This document shows, piece by piece, positions 17,069 to 25,557 of a stretch of DNA of 64,000 bases. This stretch comes from Bacteroidota bacterium. Its GTDB lineage: Bacteria > Bacteroidota > Rhodothermia > Rhodothermales > Rubricoccaceae. The translations under genes were made by a program, and so were the position numbers. Below the pieces are notes generated by a model, which saw only the letters and a list, made by a program, of their open reading frames with translations, was not told the origin of the DNA and searched no databases. The DNA lies in the NCBI GenBank assembly GCA_039821555.1, contig JBCBNX010000011.1:1-64000 (forward strand), read 5' to 3'. Position 1 is the stretch's first letter, and every line of letters starts with the position of its first letter.

Positions 17069-17420
17069 ATGTCTACGGCCGGACCCCTCCTTGCCACCAA
17101 GCTGTTCGTTCCGCGGGCGCAGCCGGACGTTATCCCGCGCACCCGCCTAGTCGAGCGACTCGATGCGGGGCCGGTCGGACCCGAGCCAGTTTGTGGACGA
17201 CTTCAGCGGTAGCCATCGCTTTGTGATGGACTTCCTCGTGGAGGAGGTGCTCCACCGGCAGCCGCCCGAGTTGCAGGCCCTCCTGATCACCGACGGCCCG
17301 CTCCAGGCACTCCCGACGGGCGCGGGGGTGCTCGGCGCGGGCGTGGGGACGGGGGTGCTCTCGCTGGCGCTCGCGCCGTGCGCGCCACCGCCCCGACGCT
17401 CCTTCGCGACCTCCATCCGC
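17069..17420 (+). pseudogene. Collapsed MalT-like (LuxR-type, ATP-dependent) regulator
   Basis: From the ATG at 17069 the sequence reads LLATKLFVPRAQPDV and IPRTRLVERLDAG, the standard N-terminus of MalT/LuxR-type STAND regulators, and then hits a stop after ~50 codons. In another frame from ~17180, SQFVDDFSGSHRFVMDFLVEEVL plus RQPPELQALL follows, which in intact proteins lies ~200 residues further on. So the ATPase core is deleted and the pieces are out of frame. The C-terminal TPR and HTH parts are absent. It begins 11 nt after the histidine kinase gene. Confidence 0.7.
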
Positions 17421-17461
17421 GCCCGACCATGCCTGAGCGTTCGTCTATATCATCCTCAACG

Positions 17462-18179
17462 ATGCGCGCTGTTGTGTGCCCGCGCTACGGCTAGCCTGAC
17501 GTGCTGCACTTCGCCGAGGTGCCCAAACCCATGTCGCGCGCTGGCGAGGTGCTCATCCGCGTCGTCGCAACGACGGTCACCGTGGCCGATGCGCGCGTGC
17601 GGGCGTCCCCCGTGCCGTGTTGCTCCCAGCGCGGCTGTCGCTCGGGCTGCGTCGCCCGATTCTTGGCGCGGAGGTCGCGGGTGTTGTCGAGGCTGTCGGA
17701 GACGGCGTGACCGCGTTCCACGTCGGCGATGCGGTGCTCGGCTGCACGCTGCCGCGCTTCGGGACCTACGCTGAGTACGTCTGCTTTCGTTCGAGAACGC
17801 GGCGGCGATGCCAATCAGGACGCGTACTGCGCTGCACTTCCTACGACGCGTCGGGGTTGCGGCGGGCGACCGCGTGATGGTCCACGGGGCCTCCGGGAGC
17901 GTGGGGACGTGCACCGTCCAGGTCGCGAAGGTGCTTGGCGCAGAGGTCACGGGCGTGTGTAGCACCCGCAACGTCGACCTCGTCCGCAGCCTCGGCGCGG
18001 ACCGCGTGCTCGACTATACCCAAGGCAACGTGTTTGCCGACGGCACCCGCTACAACGTGGTGCTCGACTGCGTCGGCGGGGTCGACTTCGCCGAAGCGGC
18101 GCGCGCGCTTGTCGGGGGTGGAGCCTATGTCGCGATCACCGACCTGCTCCTATCGGTCATCCGCGTCACATCGTCGTAG
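17462..18179 (+). pseudogene. Frameshifted medium-chain (zinc-type/quinone) dehydrogenase
   Basis: Three frames together rebuild most of an MDR oxidoreductase. Frame 1 from 17462: MRAVVCPRYG, an in-frame TAG, then PDVLHFAEVPKPMSRAGEVL and RVVATTVTVADARVRA. Frame 2 from ~17617: LPARLSLGLRRPILGAEVAG, VGDAVLGCTLPRFGTYAEYV. Frame 3 from ~17808: GDRVMVHGASGSVGT (NADP-binding), LGAEVTGVCSTRNVDLVRSL. There is at least one nonsense change, two frameshifts and a small deletion, and the C-terminal ~90 residues are missing. It is clearly inactive. An IS copy lies ~115 bp downstream. Confidence 0.8.
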
Positions 18180-18296
18180 CCTTGCGCGCCCTTCTCGCAC
18201 GGATTCGTCGTTGTGCGGCACTGGGGCGGACAGCCGAGCACCCGGAGTCAGGAACCGTCATGGTCCCTGGCTCCGAGCAGGAGCAGCTTGCCTTAG

Positions 18297-19399
18297 CTCG
18301 ACTTTGGCCTTTTGAGGTAGCGAGGCGGGCAGCAGCGTATCTCCCGGATTCTGTCTGCAAACGGAGTCCGACATGCCGCTACCACCCGCCCTCGCTGCCG
18401 TCATGGTAGCCTTCCGCCCGCTCTTCGACAAGCGCGTCTTTGAGCGCGCCCTCGTGCTCACCGCCGGGGCCTTGCTTGCGGTGCGTACCCGCACGATCAC
18501 CGCAGCACTCCGCGTCACCGGACGCGACGATGCCCGCCTCGGTCGCGGGCCAGCCAAGCCGACCGACCGCGCGCGTCAGGCCCTGCTCCAACTCGCACGG
18601 TGGTTGCCGGAGCGCCGAGTCGTCGTGGTGGCCGATTCTGGCTTCGCAGCCATCGACCTGCTTGCCGCCGTGCGAGACCGAGTAACCGTTGTGACCCGGC
18701 TCCGCCTCGATGCCGCACTGTACGACCCGGCCCCACCGAGACGACCAGGACAGGTCGGCCGACCTCGTAAGCGGGGCGCTCGACAACCGACGCTCACCGT
18801 GAGAGCGGCTCATCCAGCGACGGCGTGGATGCGCGTGGCGGTCAGCCGTTGGTACGGCCAAACCGAGCGAGTCGTTGAGATCGCCACCGGGACCGCACTC
18901 TGGTACCACGCGGGGAAGCTGGGTATTCCCTTACGGTGGGTCCTCGTCCGCATCCCTGGCTCGACCGAGGCCCCGAAGGGCTTCTTGTGTACCGATGTGG
19001 ACGTGCATCCGCTTACCGTGGTCGGGTGGTACGTCCGCCGGTGGTCGGTAGAGGTCACGCTCGCCGAGGTCCGCCGGCATCTCGGTGTCGAGACGCAGCG
19101 CCAGTGGTCAGACCTCGCAATCACGCGCACGACGCCGTGCCTGCTCGGGCTCTTCTCGGTCGTCGCGCTGGCGGCGGACGCGCTCGACCGAGACGGAAGC
19201 CTCGAGGCCCGGCAAAGCGCCTGGTACGTGAAGTCGAGCCCGAGCTTCAGTGACACGCTGGCGGCGGTACGGGTGTCGCTGTGGCAGGCGCAGGGTTTAT
19301 CGATGTCGCGTGCTGGGCCCGGCACGGTAAAAATCCCGGAGGCGGTGCTCTGGCAACTCATGAGCACGCTCGCCTACGCCGCATAGCGCCAAAGTCGAG
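18297..19399 (+). mobile_element. IS701-like insertion sequence, internally deleted
   Basis: Terminal inverted repeats CTCGACTTTGGC (18297-18308) and GCCAAAGTCGAG (19388-19399) match over 12 bp. They are flanked on both sides by CTTAG (18292-18296 and 19400-19404), consistent with a target-site duplication. The family usually duplicates about 4 bp with a YTAR-like sequence, so the exact boundary may be one base off. The element is ~1.1 kb and contains only the shortened transposase. Confidence 0.8.
18373..19386 (+). pseudogene. DDE transposase with an internal deletion (IS701-like)
   Basis: 337 aa. The N-terminus (MPLPPALAAVMVAFRPLFDK...LVLTAGALLAVRTRTITAAL) and the C-terminal two-thirds (ERRVVVVADSGFAAIDLL, PPRRPGQVGRPRKRGAR, WYVRRWSVEVTLAEVRRHLG, QRQWSDLAITRTTP) are well preserved. 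Between RVTGRDDARLG and RGPAKPTDRARQALL roughly 100 or more residues that I expect in the family are absent, including the region with the first catalytic Asp ('LGIDET'). The reading frame stays open across the join. Probably catalytically dead but mobilisable in trans. Confidence 0.75.
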
Positions 19400-19403
19400 C
19401 TTA

Positions 19404-19580
19404 GGACCTATCCGAAAAGCCCTCTCGGATGCGCCTTTGGGTAAACGCTGGGCAGCGTTGCGTTACATCGCCGATGCTGACGCAACATCGCCGATGCTGA
19501 CGCACCAACTGCTCCACGCGCCTTGCTCAACGTCCGCTCGCTCAGGCTCCGCTGCTCAAGCCGACTTTCCGGAGAGGCTC
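19404..19580. repeat. MITE-like element abutting the IS
   Basis: Imperfect terminal inverted repeats: left 19404-19422 (GGACCTATCCGAAAAGCCC) against right 19562-19580 (CGACTTTCCGGAGAGGCTC), matching at roughly 14 of 18 central positions. Inside is a 20-bp direct repeat, ACATCGCCGATGCTGACGCA, present twice in tandem. No ORF. It fills the gap between the IS right end and the stop codon of the S41 peptidase gene. Confidence 0.45.
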
Positions 19581-21911
19581 TTATTCTGCACGGACCAGCC
19601 GGTACACGTTGCGCATGACGAACACCTCGGTCCCGTCGTAGCGAACGTCTTTCTGGTCGGTTAAGGCATCGCCGTTGAGGGCGATGGTGTGGCGGATCGT
19701 GGCGGGTCGGCGGTTGTCCTCGCCCTCGCGCTCCAGCACGAGGCGGAAGCCGTCAGGGCGCACCTCGCGTTCGAGTTCGGTCCACGCCTCCCCGCCATAC
19801 TCCACCTGCCCTCGTCGCTCTCGGAGGGTCATTGTCCCCATTGCGCTGGAGGAGCCGTCGGCCCTCACATAGCGCAGGCCGAGACGCGCACCGCCGCGCC
19901 GCAGGGCGCGCCCGCTGGCCGAGATCGTCAGCGTCGCCTGGGTCGTGTCGTCGCTGTAGTCGGTGTAGGTGAGCGTGCCGGTCCAGCCGCCCGCGAGCGC
20001 GTCGAACGGGAGCGGCGTGGCGGCGGCCTCGCCAGCTGATGGCTCCTCGTCAGCCGGAACTGGGTCGGGGTCGCGGCTAAGTAGGGCGAGCGCGGCCTCC
20101 AACTCCGGGTCGCTCCCTGCGACGAGCGCCGCCACCTCGGGCTCAACGAGCACGTCGGGGATGACGCCGTGGTCGGGGCCGGGGGTAAGCGGGCGACTAC
20201 CGTAGAGCGGGATGTCGACCACGAGGCCCGTGTGGGGCAGCTCCAGGAAAACCGTCTGCCCGCCGTTGATTCCCTTCAGGCTCCCTCCCGTCGTCTGGCC
20301 GACGAGGGGCACCACGCCCGTTCGCTGGATGGCATCGGCCAGGAGAAACGTCGCCGACGACGGTCCCACGTCGATCAACACGGCGGCGCGGCCGTCGAAG
20401 GCGTCAGGGGCGGGCGCGACCGGGATCGGCTGGGGTGGGGCGAACGCGTAGGTGCCATCGCCCTGCGGGGTGACACGGTCGCCGAGGTCGTAGAAGTCGT
20501 CGGACCACGAGCGGAGATGCGGGCGGAGGCCCGGCGGCACCGACTGGTAGACGGTCATGCTCTTCCACAGCATGACGTCCAACGGCGCTGTGATGAGGTG
20601 GGTGTAGAGCAGCACAGCTGCGTCGTTCATGCCGCCGCCGTTGCCGCGGAGGTCGACGACGAGCCGCTCAGCCCCGCGCTCGCGAATCGCCTGGAAAGCA
20701 CCGACCAGCCATGCGGCGTAGTCCACGTCCATGCTGAAGGTGGCGAACGAGCCAACGCGGAGGTAGGCGGTGCCGTCGTCCAAGAACGCGTAGTCCAGGA
20801 GGTCGCCGCGCGAGCGAGGCAGGTCGGGGTCGCGCGCCCAGAGCACGTCGCGGCGCGCATCGGCAGTCATGCGCGGGACCGTGAGCGATTGCTCGGTGCC
20901 TGTCCCAGAGGAGCCGGGCGTGCGGGCGGTGAGCGCGAGGTCGCCCTCCGGCGCGAAGTGCTCGCTGTAGACCACGTCGAAGCGTTCGGCGGGCGCGACG
21001 AGGTCGCCGACTTCCAGCAGGCCGATGCGCTTGGCATCGTTGCTGCCGTCGGCGGAGGCATAGGGCATCAGCGCGGCGATGACCTCCGCGACAGGGCGCC
21101 CGTCGAGGGTGAGCACTTCTGTTCCAGCTGGGAGGGTGAGGTCTGGCGTGGCATCGCCCGTGACGAGCATCCGCGCCCCGGTGCCCTCTGGAATGAGACG
21201 GAAGGTGAACGGCACGCGGTCGGCGCGGTCGTAGAGGAGCGCCTCGGTGTACGCCGTCTGGTTGTACATGCTCACCTGGGTGTGGCCGTCGCGAATGGCC
21301 GCCACGGCGCGGACGAGCGGGAGGTAGATCGACGTCACCGGGATCGCGTCGCCATAGGTAGCAGCAAGCCGCTGCGCATCGTTCGCGAGCCGGTCGAGGA
21401 GCGCCGCGAGGGCCTCGTCGGTGTTGTGGAGGCGGAGTCCGGGGTGCAGCGCCTCCATGGCCTCTTGGAGCAAGGCGAGGTCCTCGGCAAGCTCGGCATG
21501 CGTGACGGTGGCTTCCGGCAGGTTGGTCTGCGGCTCGCCGAAGCCGCGGCGGTCGGTCGCCATCAGCCCCGGCACGAGCACGCGGCTATCGCCCGGCTCC
21601 CACTCGGGCTCCCACTCGGGCTCCGCATCGGTCTGTTCGAGCACGTCGGCCCGTTCGAGCAGCGCTCTGTATTCGACCGCGCCAGTGCCGTCGGGGAAGG
21701 GCACCTCCGCGGTGTAGACCCCATCGCCGTCGGGGTCTGTGAGCGCGAGCGATCGCTCCCAGGAGAGCGGCGCAGTGTCACCGCGGACGCCCACGGTCAC
21801 ACCAGTGAGGTCGCGTTCGTAGGTGCCGAGGTCGAGAGCGATGGCAACCGGCTGGGCGTGGGCAGCGAGTGCGCTGACGAGAAGCAGGGCGAGCAGGAGG
21901 TGACGTAGCAT
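19581..21911 (-). CDS. Secreted S41-family (tail-specific protease-like) peptidase
   Basis: 776 aa. The ATG at 21911 gives MLRHLLLALLLVSALAAHAQ, a signal peptide. An N-terminal ~90-residue beta module is followed by a WEPEWEPGDSR duplication, then a helical region (EATVTHAELAEDLALLQEAM), a PDZ-like stretch, and the S41 core: LVVDLRGNGGGMNDAAVLLY, AAVLIDVGPSSATFLLADA carrying the likely nucleophile Ser, and GQTTGGSLKGINGG. A C-terminal ~130-residue beta domain ends the protein. A periplasmic or outer-membrane protease is expected. The stop codon directly abuts the MITE-like repeat. Confidence 0.85.
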   Translation of the reverse strand: MLRHLLLALLLVSALAAHAQPVAIALDLGTYERDLTGVTVGVRGDTAPLSWERSLALTDPDGDGVYTAEVPFPDGTGAVEYRALLERADVLEQTDAEPEWEPEWEPGDSRVLVPGLMATDRRGFGEPQTNLPEATVTHAELAEDLALLQEAMEALHPGLRLHNTDEALAALLDRLANDAQRLAATYGDAIPVTSIYLPLVRAVAAIRDGHTQVSMYNQTAYTEALLYDRADRVPFTFRLIPEGTGARMLVTGDATPDLTLPAGTEVLTLDGRPVAEVIAALMPYASADGSNDAKRIGLLEVGDLVAPAERFDVVYSEHFAPEGDLALTARTPGSSGTGTEQSLTVPRMTADARRDVLWARDPDLPRSRGDLLDYAFLDDGTAYLRVGSFATFSMDVDYAAWLVGAFQAIRERGAERLVVDLRGNGGGMNDAAVLLYTHLITAPLDVMLWKSMTVYQSVPPGLRPHLRSWSDDFYDLGDRVTPQGDGTYAFAPPQPIPVAPAPDAFDGRAAVLIDVGPSSATFLLADAIQRTGVVPLVGQTTGGSLKGINGGQTVFLELPHTGLVVDIPLYGSRPLTPGPDHGVIPDVLVEPEVAALVAGSDPELEAALALLSRDPDPVPADEEPSAGEAAATPLPFDALAGGWTGTLTYTDYSDDTTQATLTISASGRALRRGGARLGLRYVRADGSSSAMGTMTLRERRGQVEYGGEAWTELEREVRPDGFRLVLEREGEDNRRPATIRHTIALNGDALTDQKDVRYDGTEVFVMRNVYRLVRAE

Positions 21912-22005
21912 GGTCGGGGACAGGGGTTGATGAGACGCCCCCAACATGGGCTGCCCTCTGCGGTCTCGTCGCCTCATGGAACGGATGAGACGCGAAACCG
22001 GCGTC

Positions 22006-23166
22006 TCAGGAGCCGATGAGAGCGCTCGCGCCTGCACGGTATTGCGTCGGCGTGCATCCGGCAACCTGCTTGAAGGCGCGGTTGAGCGTGGCCTTCGAGG
22101 CGAACCCGGCCTCCATGCCGATCTGCAGCACCGACGCGGTGGCCCGGCTCGGGTCGGCGAGGCCCCGCTGTACCTCCGCCACCCGAAGCCCGTTGACGTA
22201 CGCCGTGTAGCCCACGCCGAGGCCCTCGTTGAGCACGAGCGAGAGCTCGTTCTCGCTCAGGTGCAGCGCGTCGGCGAGGGCGCCGAGGGAGAGCGTCGGG
22301 TCGAGATAGGGCCGCGCTGTTGCCACGTGGTCGCGGAGCCGCGCGGCGTGGCAGGCGAGGTCGTCCGGCGTCATGCCGTAGCGCTCGCGTCGCTCAGGTG
22401 CGGGCTCCGACGCTGGCCTGGTCGTCGGCGCAGACGCGTTTGGACGGAGGAGGTGGACGAACCCGCTGAACGTGACCCAATAGAGCATCGCCGCGTAGGT
22501 CAACGTCGCGCCGAGGTTGAGCCAGGCGAGCACGCCCACGGGCAGCGCCTTCACGATGCGGGGCGTCACGAGCGTCGTCTCCATGAGAATCGCCACGGCC
22601 AGGATCACCACGGCACCGGCAATGAACCGCCGCACCCATCGAACGAGGACCGGGTCGGACGCTACGCGCCGGGTCAGCCGCCAACACGCCACGAGGTAGC
22701 TGCCGAAGCTCGCCACAAAGATCAGGGTGTCGAGTTGGCTGTAGACTTGACCGAATGCAGACTGCCAGTAGGCCCCCTTGACCGCGATGGGAGCGAAGCC
22801 GATGGCCACCTGGTGCACCACCTGGAAGGCGGGGAGCACCGCGTGGAGCCCGTCATGGCGACCGAGGCGCTGCTCGGGCACGAGGCGCTGCCGCACAAAG
22901 AGGTAGAGCAGCGGTCCGAGCGCGTAGGTGTAGACGAGCGGGAGGATCCAGAAGTGGTCGCTCAACCGATGCAGGCGCAGCGTGCCGTTGAGGTCGTTGG
23001 CGAGGGTGAGCGCCCCGGCGATGAGGAAGCCGCCGAGGCACCACCGTACCACACGATGCACATCGCGCCGGACGAGCACCCCCACCCCCACGGCCAGGCC
23101 GAGCACTACCGCGCCCCCTCCAAAGAGCGCGGCCAGCAGGTCGGGGATGGGGAGATCGAGTGTCAC
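22006..23166 (-). CDS. AraC-family regulator with a membrane-embedded N-terminus
   Basis: 386 aa from the GTG at 23166; an ATG 39 nt further upstream (23205) is in frame. Residues ~1-235 contain about seven hydrophobic helices (LLAALFGGGAVVLGLAVGVG, VVRWCLGGFLIAGALTLAN, VGVLAWLNLGATLTYAAMLY). After a linker, residues ~285-384 are an AraC DNA-binding domain: LSLGALADALHLSENELSL, ASVLQIGMEAGFASKATLNR and FKQVAGCTPTQYR. This architecture is common in Bacteroidota; the signal and targets are unknown. Divergent from the Msr fusion gene, which is a plausible target. Confidence 0.85.
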   Translation of the reverse strand: MTLDLPIPDLLAALFGGGAVVLGLAVGVGVLVRRDVHRVVRWCLGGFLIAGALTLANDLNGTLRLHRLSDHFWILPLVYTYALGPLLYLFVRQRLVPEQRLGRHDGLHAVLPAFQVVHQVAIGFAPIAVKGAYWQSAFGQVYSQLDTLIFVASFGSYLVACWRLTRRVASDPVLVRWVRRFIAGAVVILAVAILMETTLVTPRIVKALPVGVLAWLNLGATLTYAAMLYWVTFSGFVHLLRPNASAPTTRPASEPAPERRERYGMTPDDLACHAARLRDHVATARPYLDPTLSLGALADALHLSENELSLVLNEGLGVGYTAYVNGLRVAEVQRGLADPSRATASVLQIGMEAGFASKATLNRAFKQVAGCTPTQYRAGASALIGS

Positions 23167-23282
23167 GTTTTGAGCTACGGGGACACGGGGCCGAGGTTGC
23201 CACATGGCCGCTGCCCGGTCATGCCCGAGCAGGGCGCTGGGGACCTCGGAGGCCCGCTTGTTCGTTCTCGCGAGCCACTGAA

Positions 23283-24881
23283 ATGAGTCGTCTGTCCATG
23301 CCCCACTCCACCGTCGAACCATCTTTCGAAGTTGGACGCCCGCTGCCCGACTGGCATCTGGAGCGTCTGGACGACACACCTATCCCTGCGCCCGCCGACC
23401 TCGCAGACCGGCCGCTGCTGGTGCTCTTCTTCCACCTCGGCTGTCCGGGCTGTCGCTTCCGCGCGATCCCGTTCGCCAACCGCGTCGTGGTGGAGCGCGG
23501 CGACGCGGTGCGCGTCGTCGGCATCCATACCACGTTCGAGGGCGCCGACCGCACCGACGAGGAGATCCGCGCCGACCTGGAGGCGCTCTACGTCCGCTTT
23601 CCCGTCTACCGCGACGCCGGGCTCGCCGCCACCTTCCACGCCTACCGCGCTGGCGGGACCCCGCACTGGGTGCTCGTTGACCGCGGCGGCACCATCCTCG
23701 ACTCGATCTTCGGCTCCGACCCAAACCGGGCGCTCTTGCGGCTCGACTACCACCTCGCCGAACTCGGCGACCGCACGACCGTCGGCTTCGGGGGTGGCTG
23801 CCACTGGTGCACGGAGGCCGTCTTCCAAGCGCTCAACGGCGTCGAGCGCGTCGAACAGGGCTGGGTGTGCTCCGAGGCCCCCAACGAGGCCGAGTCGGAG
23901 GCTGTGTTGGTGCACGTCCGCCCCGACGCCATCAATCTGGCAACGCTCATCGAGGTGCATTTGCTCACACACGCGAGCACGGCGCAACACTCGATGCGGG
24001 AGAAGTACCGCAGCGCCGTCTACACGTTCGACGACGCGCAGGCCGCCGCGAGCCGCGCTGCGCTGGACGCGCTCGGCAAGAAGCACGACGCTCAGTACGT
24101 CACCCGGGTGCTCCCCTTCGCAGGCTTCCGGCTCAACAGCGAGACCTACCTCGACTACTACCGCACGCGCCCCGACGCGCCGTTCTGCGCGACGAACATC
24201 CGCCCGAAGCTGGAAGCGCTGCACCGCATCCACGGCGCCCTGCTCAGGCCCGACGCGCTGGACCCGAGCCCGCCGCCGATGCGATCGCCATCCGGGGACG
24301 CATCCACCCGGCCATCGGCGAACGACTGCGCGGCACCTGCGTTGAAACCGCCTCCAGACGACGCCACGCCTTCTCTACCCTCGACTCCTGCTGCTCCCAT
24401 GCTGACTTGGAACGACATCCTCCGCACGGCCAACCAGGGCAACCCGGCCCCGCCTCGCCGCGTCGAGAAGACCGATGCCGAGTGGCGTGCGCAACTCTCG
24501 CCCGAGGCCTACTATGTGACGCGCCAGCACGGCACCGAGCGGCCGTTCAGCTCTGAGATGTGCGGCCTCTTCACGCCAGGCCGCTACGCCTGCGCCTGCT
24601 GCGGCACGCTCCTCTTCGACGCTGCAGAGAAGTTCGAGAGCGGCACCGGCTGGCCGTCGTTCACCCAGCCCGTCGAGCCGAGCCACGTGGCACACCGCAA
24701 GGACACCAGCCACGGCATGGTCCGCGTCGAGGCGCTCTGCAACGTGTGCGACGCGCACCTCGGCCACGTCTTTCCCGACGGCCCCGCGCCGAGCGGCCTG
24801 CGCTACTGCATCAACGCCGTCGCCCTGGAGAAGGCGAAGGAGGCAACCTCCGAGTCCTACCCTTCTCCCGGAGATCAGTAG
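23283..24881 (+). CDS. msrAB: Thioredoxin-like/MsrA/MsrB fusion methionine sulfoxide reductase
   Basis: 532 aa, three domains. Residues ~10-160: a redoxin/thioredoxin-like domain with HLGCPGCRFRAIPF (Cys54, Cys57). Residues ~165-325: MsrA, reducing methionine-S-sulfoxide, with GGGCHWCTEAVFQ (catalytic Cys173; the usual GCFWG is GCHWC). A low-complexity Pro/Ser linker (~330-380) follows. Residues ~385-525: MsrB, reducing the R-sulfoxide, with zinc CxxC pairs in YACACCGTL and CNVCDAHLGH and catalytic Cys509 in LRYCINAVAL. The order Trx-MsrA-MsrB parallels neisserial PilB, but no signal peptide is seen, so it is probably cytoplasmic. A separate msrB start (MLTWNDILR) is possible. Confidence 0.9.
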   Translation: MSRLSMPHSTVEPSFEVGRPLPDWHLERLDDTPIPAPADLADRPLLVLFFHLGCPGCRFRAIPFANRVVVERGDAVRVVGIHTTFEGADRTDEEIRADLEALYVRFPVYRDAGLAATFHAYRAGGTPHWVLVDRGGTILDSIFGSDPNRALLRLDYHLAELGDRTTVGFGGGCHWCTEAVFQALNGVERVEQGWVCSEAPNEAESEAVLVHVRPDAINLATLIEVHLLTHASTAQHSMREKYRSAVYTFDDAQAAASRAALDALGKKHDAQYVTRVLPFAGFRLNSETYLDYYRTRPDAPFCATNIRPKLEALHRIHGALLRPDALDPSPPPMRSPSGDASTRPSANDCAAPALKPPPDDATPSLPSTPAAPMLTWNDILRTANQGNPAPPRRVEKTDAEWRAQLSPEAYYVTRQHGTERPFSSEMCGLFTPGRYACACCGTLLFDAAEKFESGTGWPSFTQPVEPSHVAHRKDTSHGMVRVEALCNVCDAHLGHVFPDGPAPSGLRYCINAVALEKAKEATSESYPSPGDQ

Positions 24882-24975
24882 GCAAGCTCTTGCCCGTCGG
24901 TCCTATTCTTGGCGGTACCACACCACCTGGCTGCCAATCGATATGCCCACCCACTGCTGTAGGCCTGCTCTGCTC

Positions 24976-25491
24976 ATGCGTCCTGCTCTTCTCACGTGCG
25001 TCCTGCTCGTCGTCGTGGTGGGTTTCAGCAGTTGCGCCGACGCCCCGCCAGAACGCGCTGCGCAGGAGACCCGTGCTGCGACGGACCTAGCCCAGGCGAA
25101 AGAAGCCATCCTCGACGTCCTCAATACCGAGACGCGCGATGCCCTCGGTCGTGACTACGAGGGCTGGCGCAGCCACTGGATCCACGCGCCCTACGTCGCC
25201 AAGACGTACATCAACCTGGCCGACGGCAGCGCGTCCGAAACGCTGGGCTGGACGGCGGTGGACGACTTCGTCCGCACCTACCTGGAGGCCCACCCAGAGC
25301 CAGAGACGCCCCCAATGCCGCTGGCAGACGCGGACGTGCGCCTCTACGGCGACGGCGCCTGGGTGAGCTACGAGCAGGACGACGCCGACCAGGGGCGGAA
25401 GCGCGAGACCCGGCTGATGGAGCAGGTCAACGGCGCGTGGAAGATCGCGGGCATGCATACCACGATCTACGGAACGGCTCAGTCAGACTAG
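24976..25491 (+). CDS. Lipoprotein with an NTF2/SnoaL-like domain
   Basis: 171 aa from the ATG of MRPALLTCVLLVVVVGFSSC, which puts the lipobox FSSC at the right distance; an upstream in-frame ATG at 24943 would lengthen the signal unnaturally. The mature part (AKEAILDVLNTETRDALGRDYEGWRSHW, later GAWVSYEQDD and MEQVNGAWKIAGMHTTIYG) has the pattern of DUF4440/SnoaL-like NTF2 folds: an N-terminal helix, a central WxxV segment and a C-terminal 'W+I..mH.T.Y' strand. Such domains bind small hydrophobic ligands or have no known function. Envelope-anchored. Confidence 0.75.
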   Translation: MRPALLTCVLLVVVVGFSSCADAPPERAAQETRAATDLAQAKEAILDVLNTETRDALGRDYEGWRSHWIHAPYVAKTYINLADGSASETLGWTAVDDFVRTYLEAHPEPETPPMPLADADVRLYGDGAWVSYEQDDADQGRKRETRLMEQVNGAWKIAGMHTTIYGTAQSD

Positions 25492-25520
25492 CTGCGCGCC
25501 AGGTCTACCAACGGCTCCCG

Positions 25521-25557
25521 GTCAGTCGGCTTCCAGTCAGTCGGCTTCCAGTCAGTC
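25521..25557. repeat. Tandem 15-bp repeat at a gene end
   Basis: GTCAGTCGGCTTCCA occurs at 25521-25535 and 25536-25550, with a third partial copy (GTCAGTC) to 25557. The last part overlaps the stop codon (25552-25554) of the minus-strand gene that follows. A gain or loss of one unit would not shift that gene's frame but could change its 3' UTR. Confidence 0.7.

Noticed and set aside
18182..18296. Short open frame between the MDR pseudogene and the IS
   Set aside because: No resemblance to the missing MDR C-terminus or any protein; it runs into the IS end.
20169..21908. Long plus-strand open frame opposite the S41 peptidase
   Set aside because: No motif and no start context; antisense shadow of a gene with clear S41 motifs and signal peptide.
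25521..25557. Tandem 15-mers as a phase-variable coding repeat
   Set aside because: They lie at and beyond the stop codon, so copy change does not alter the protein frame.
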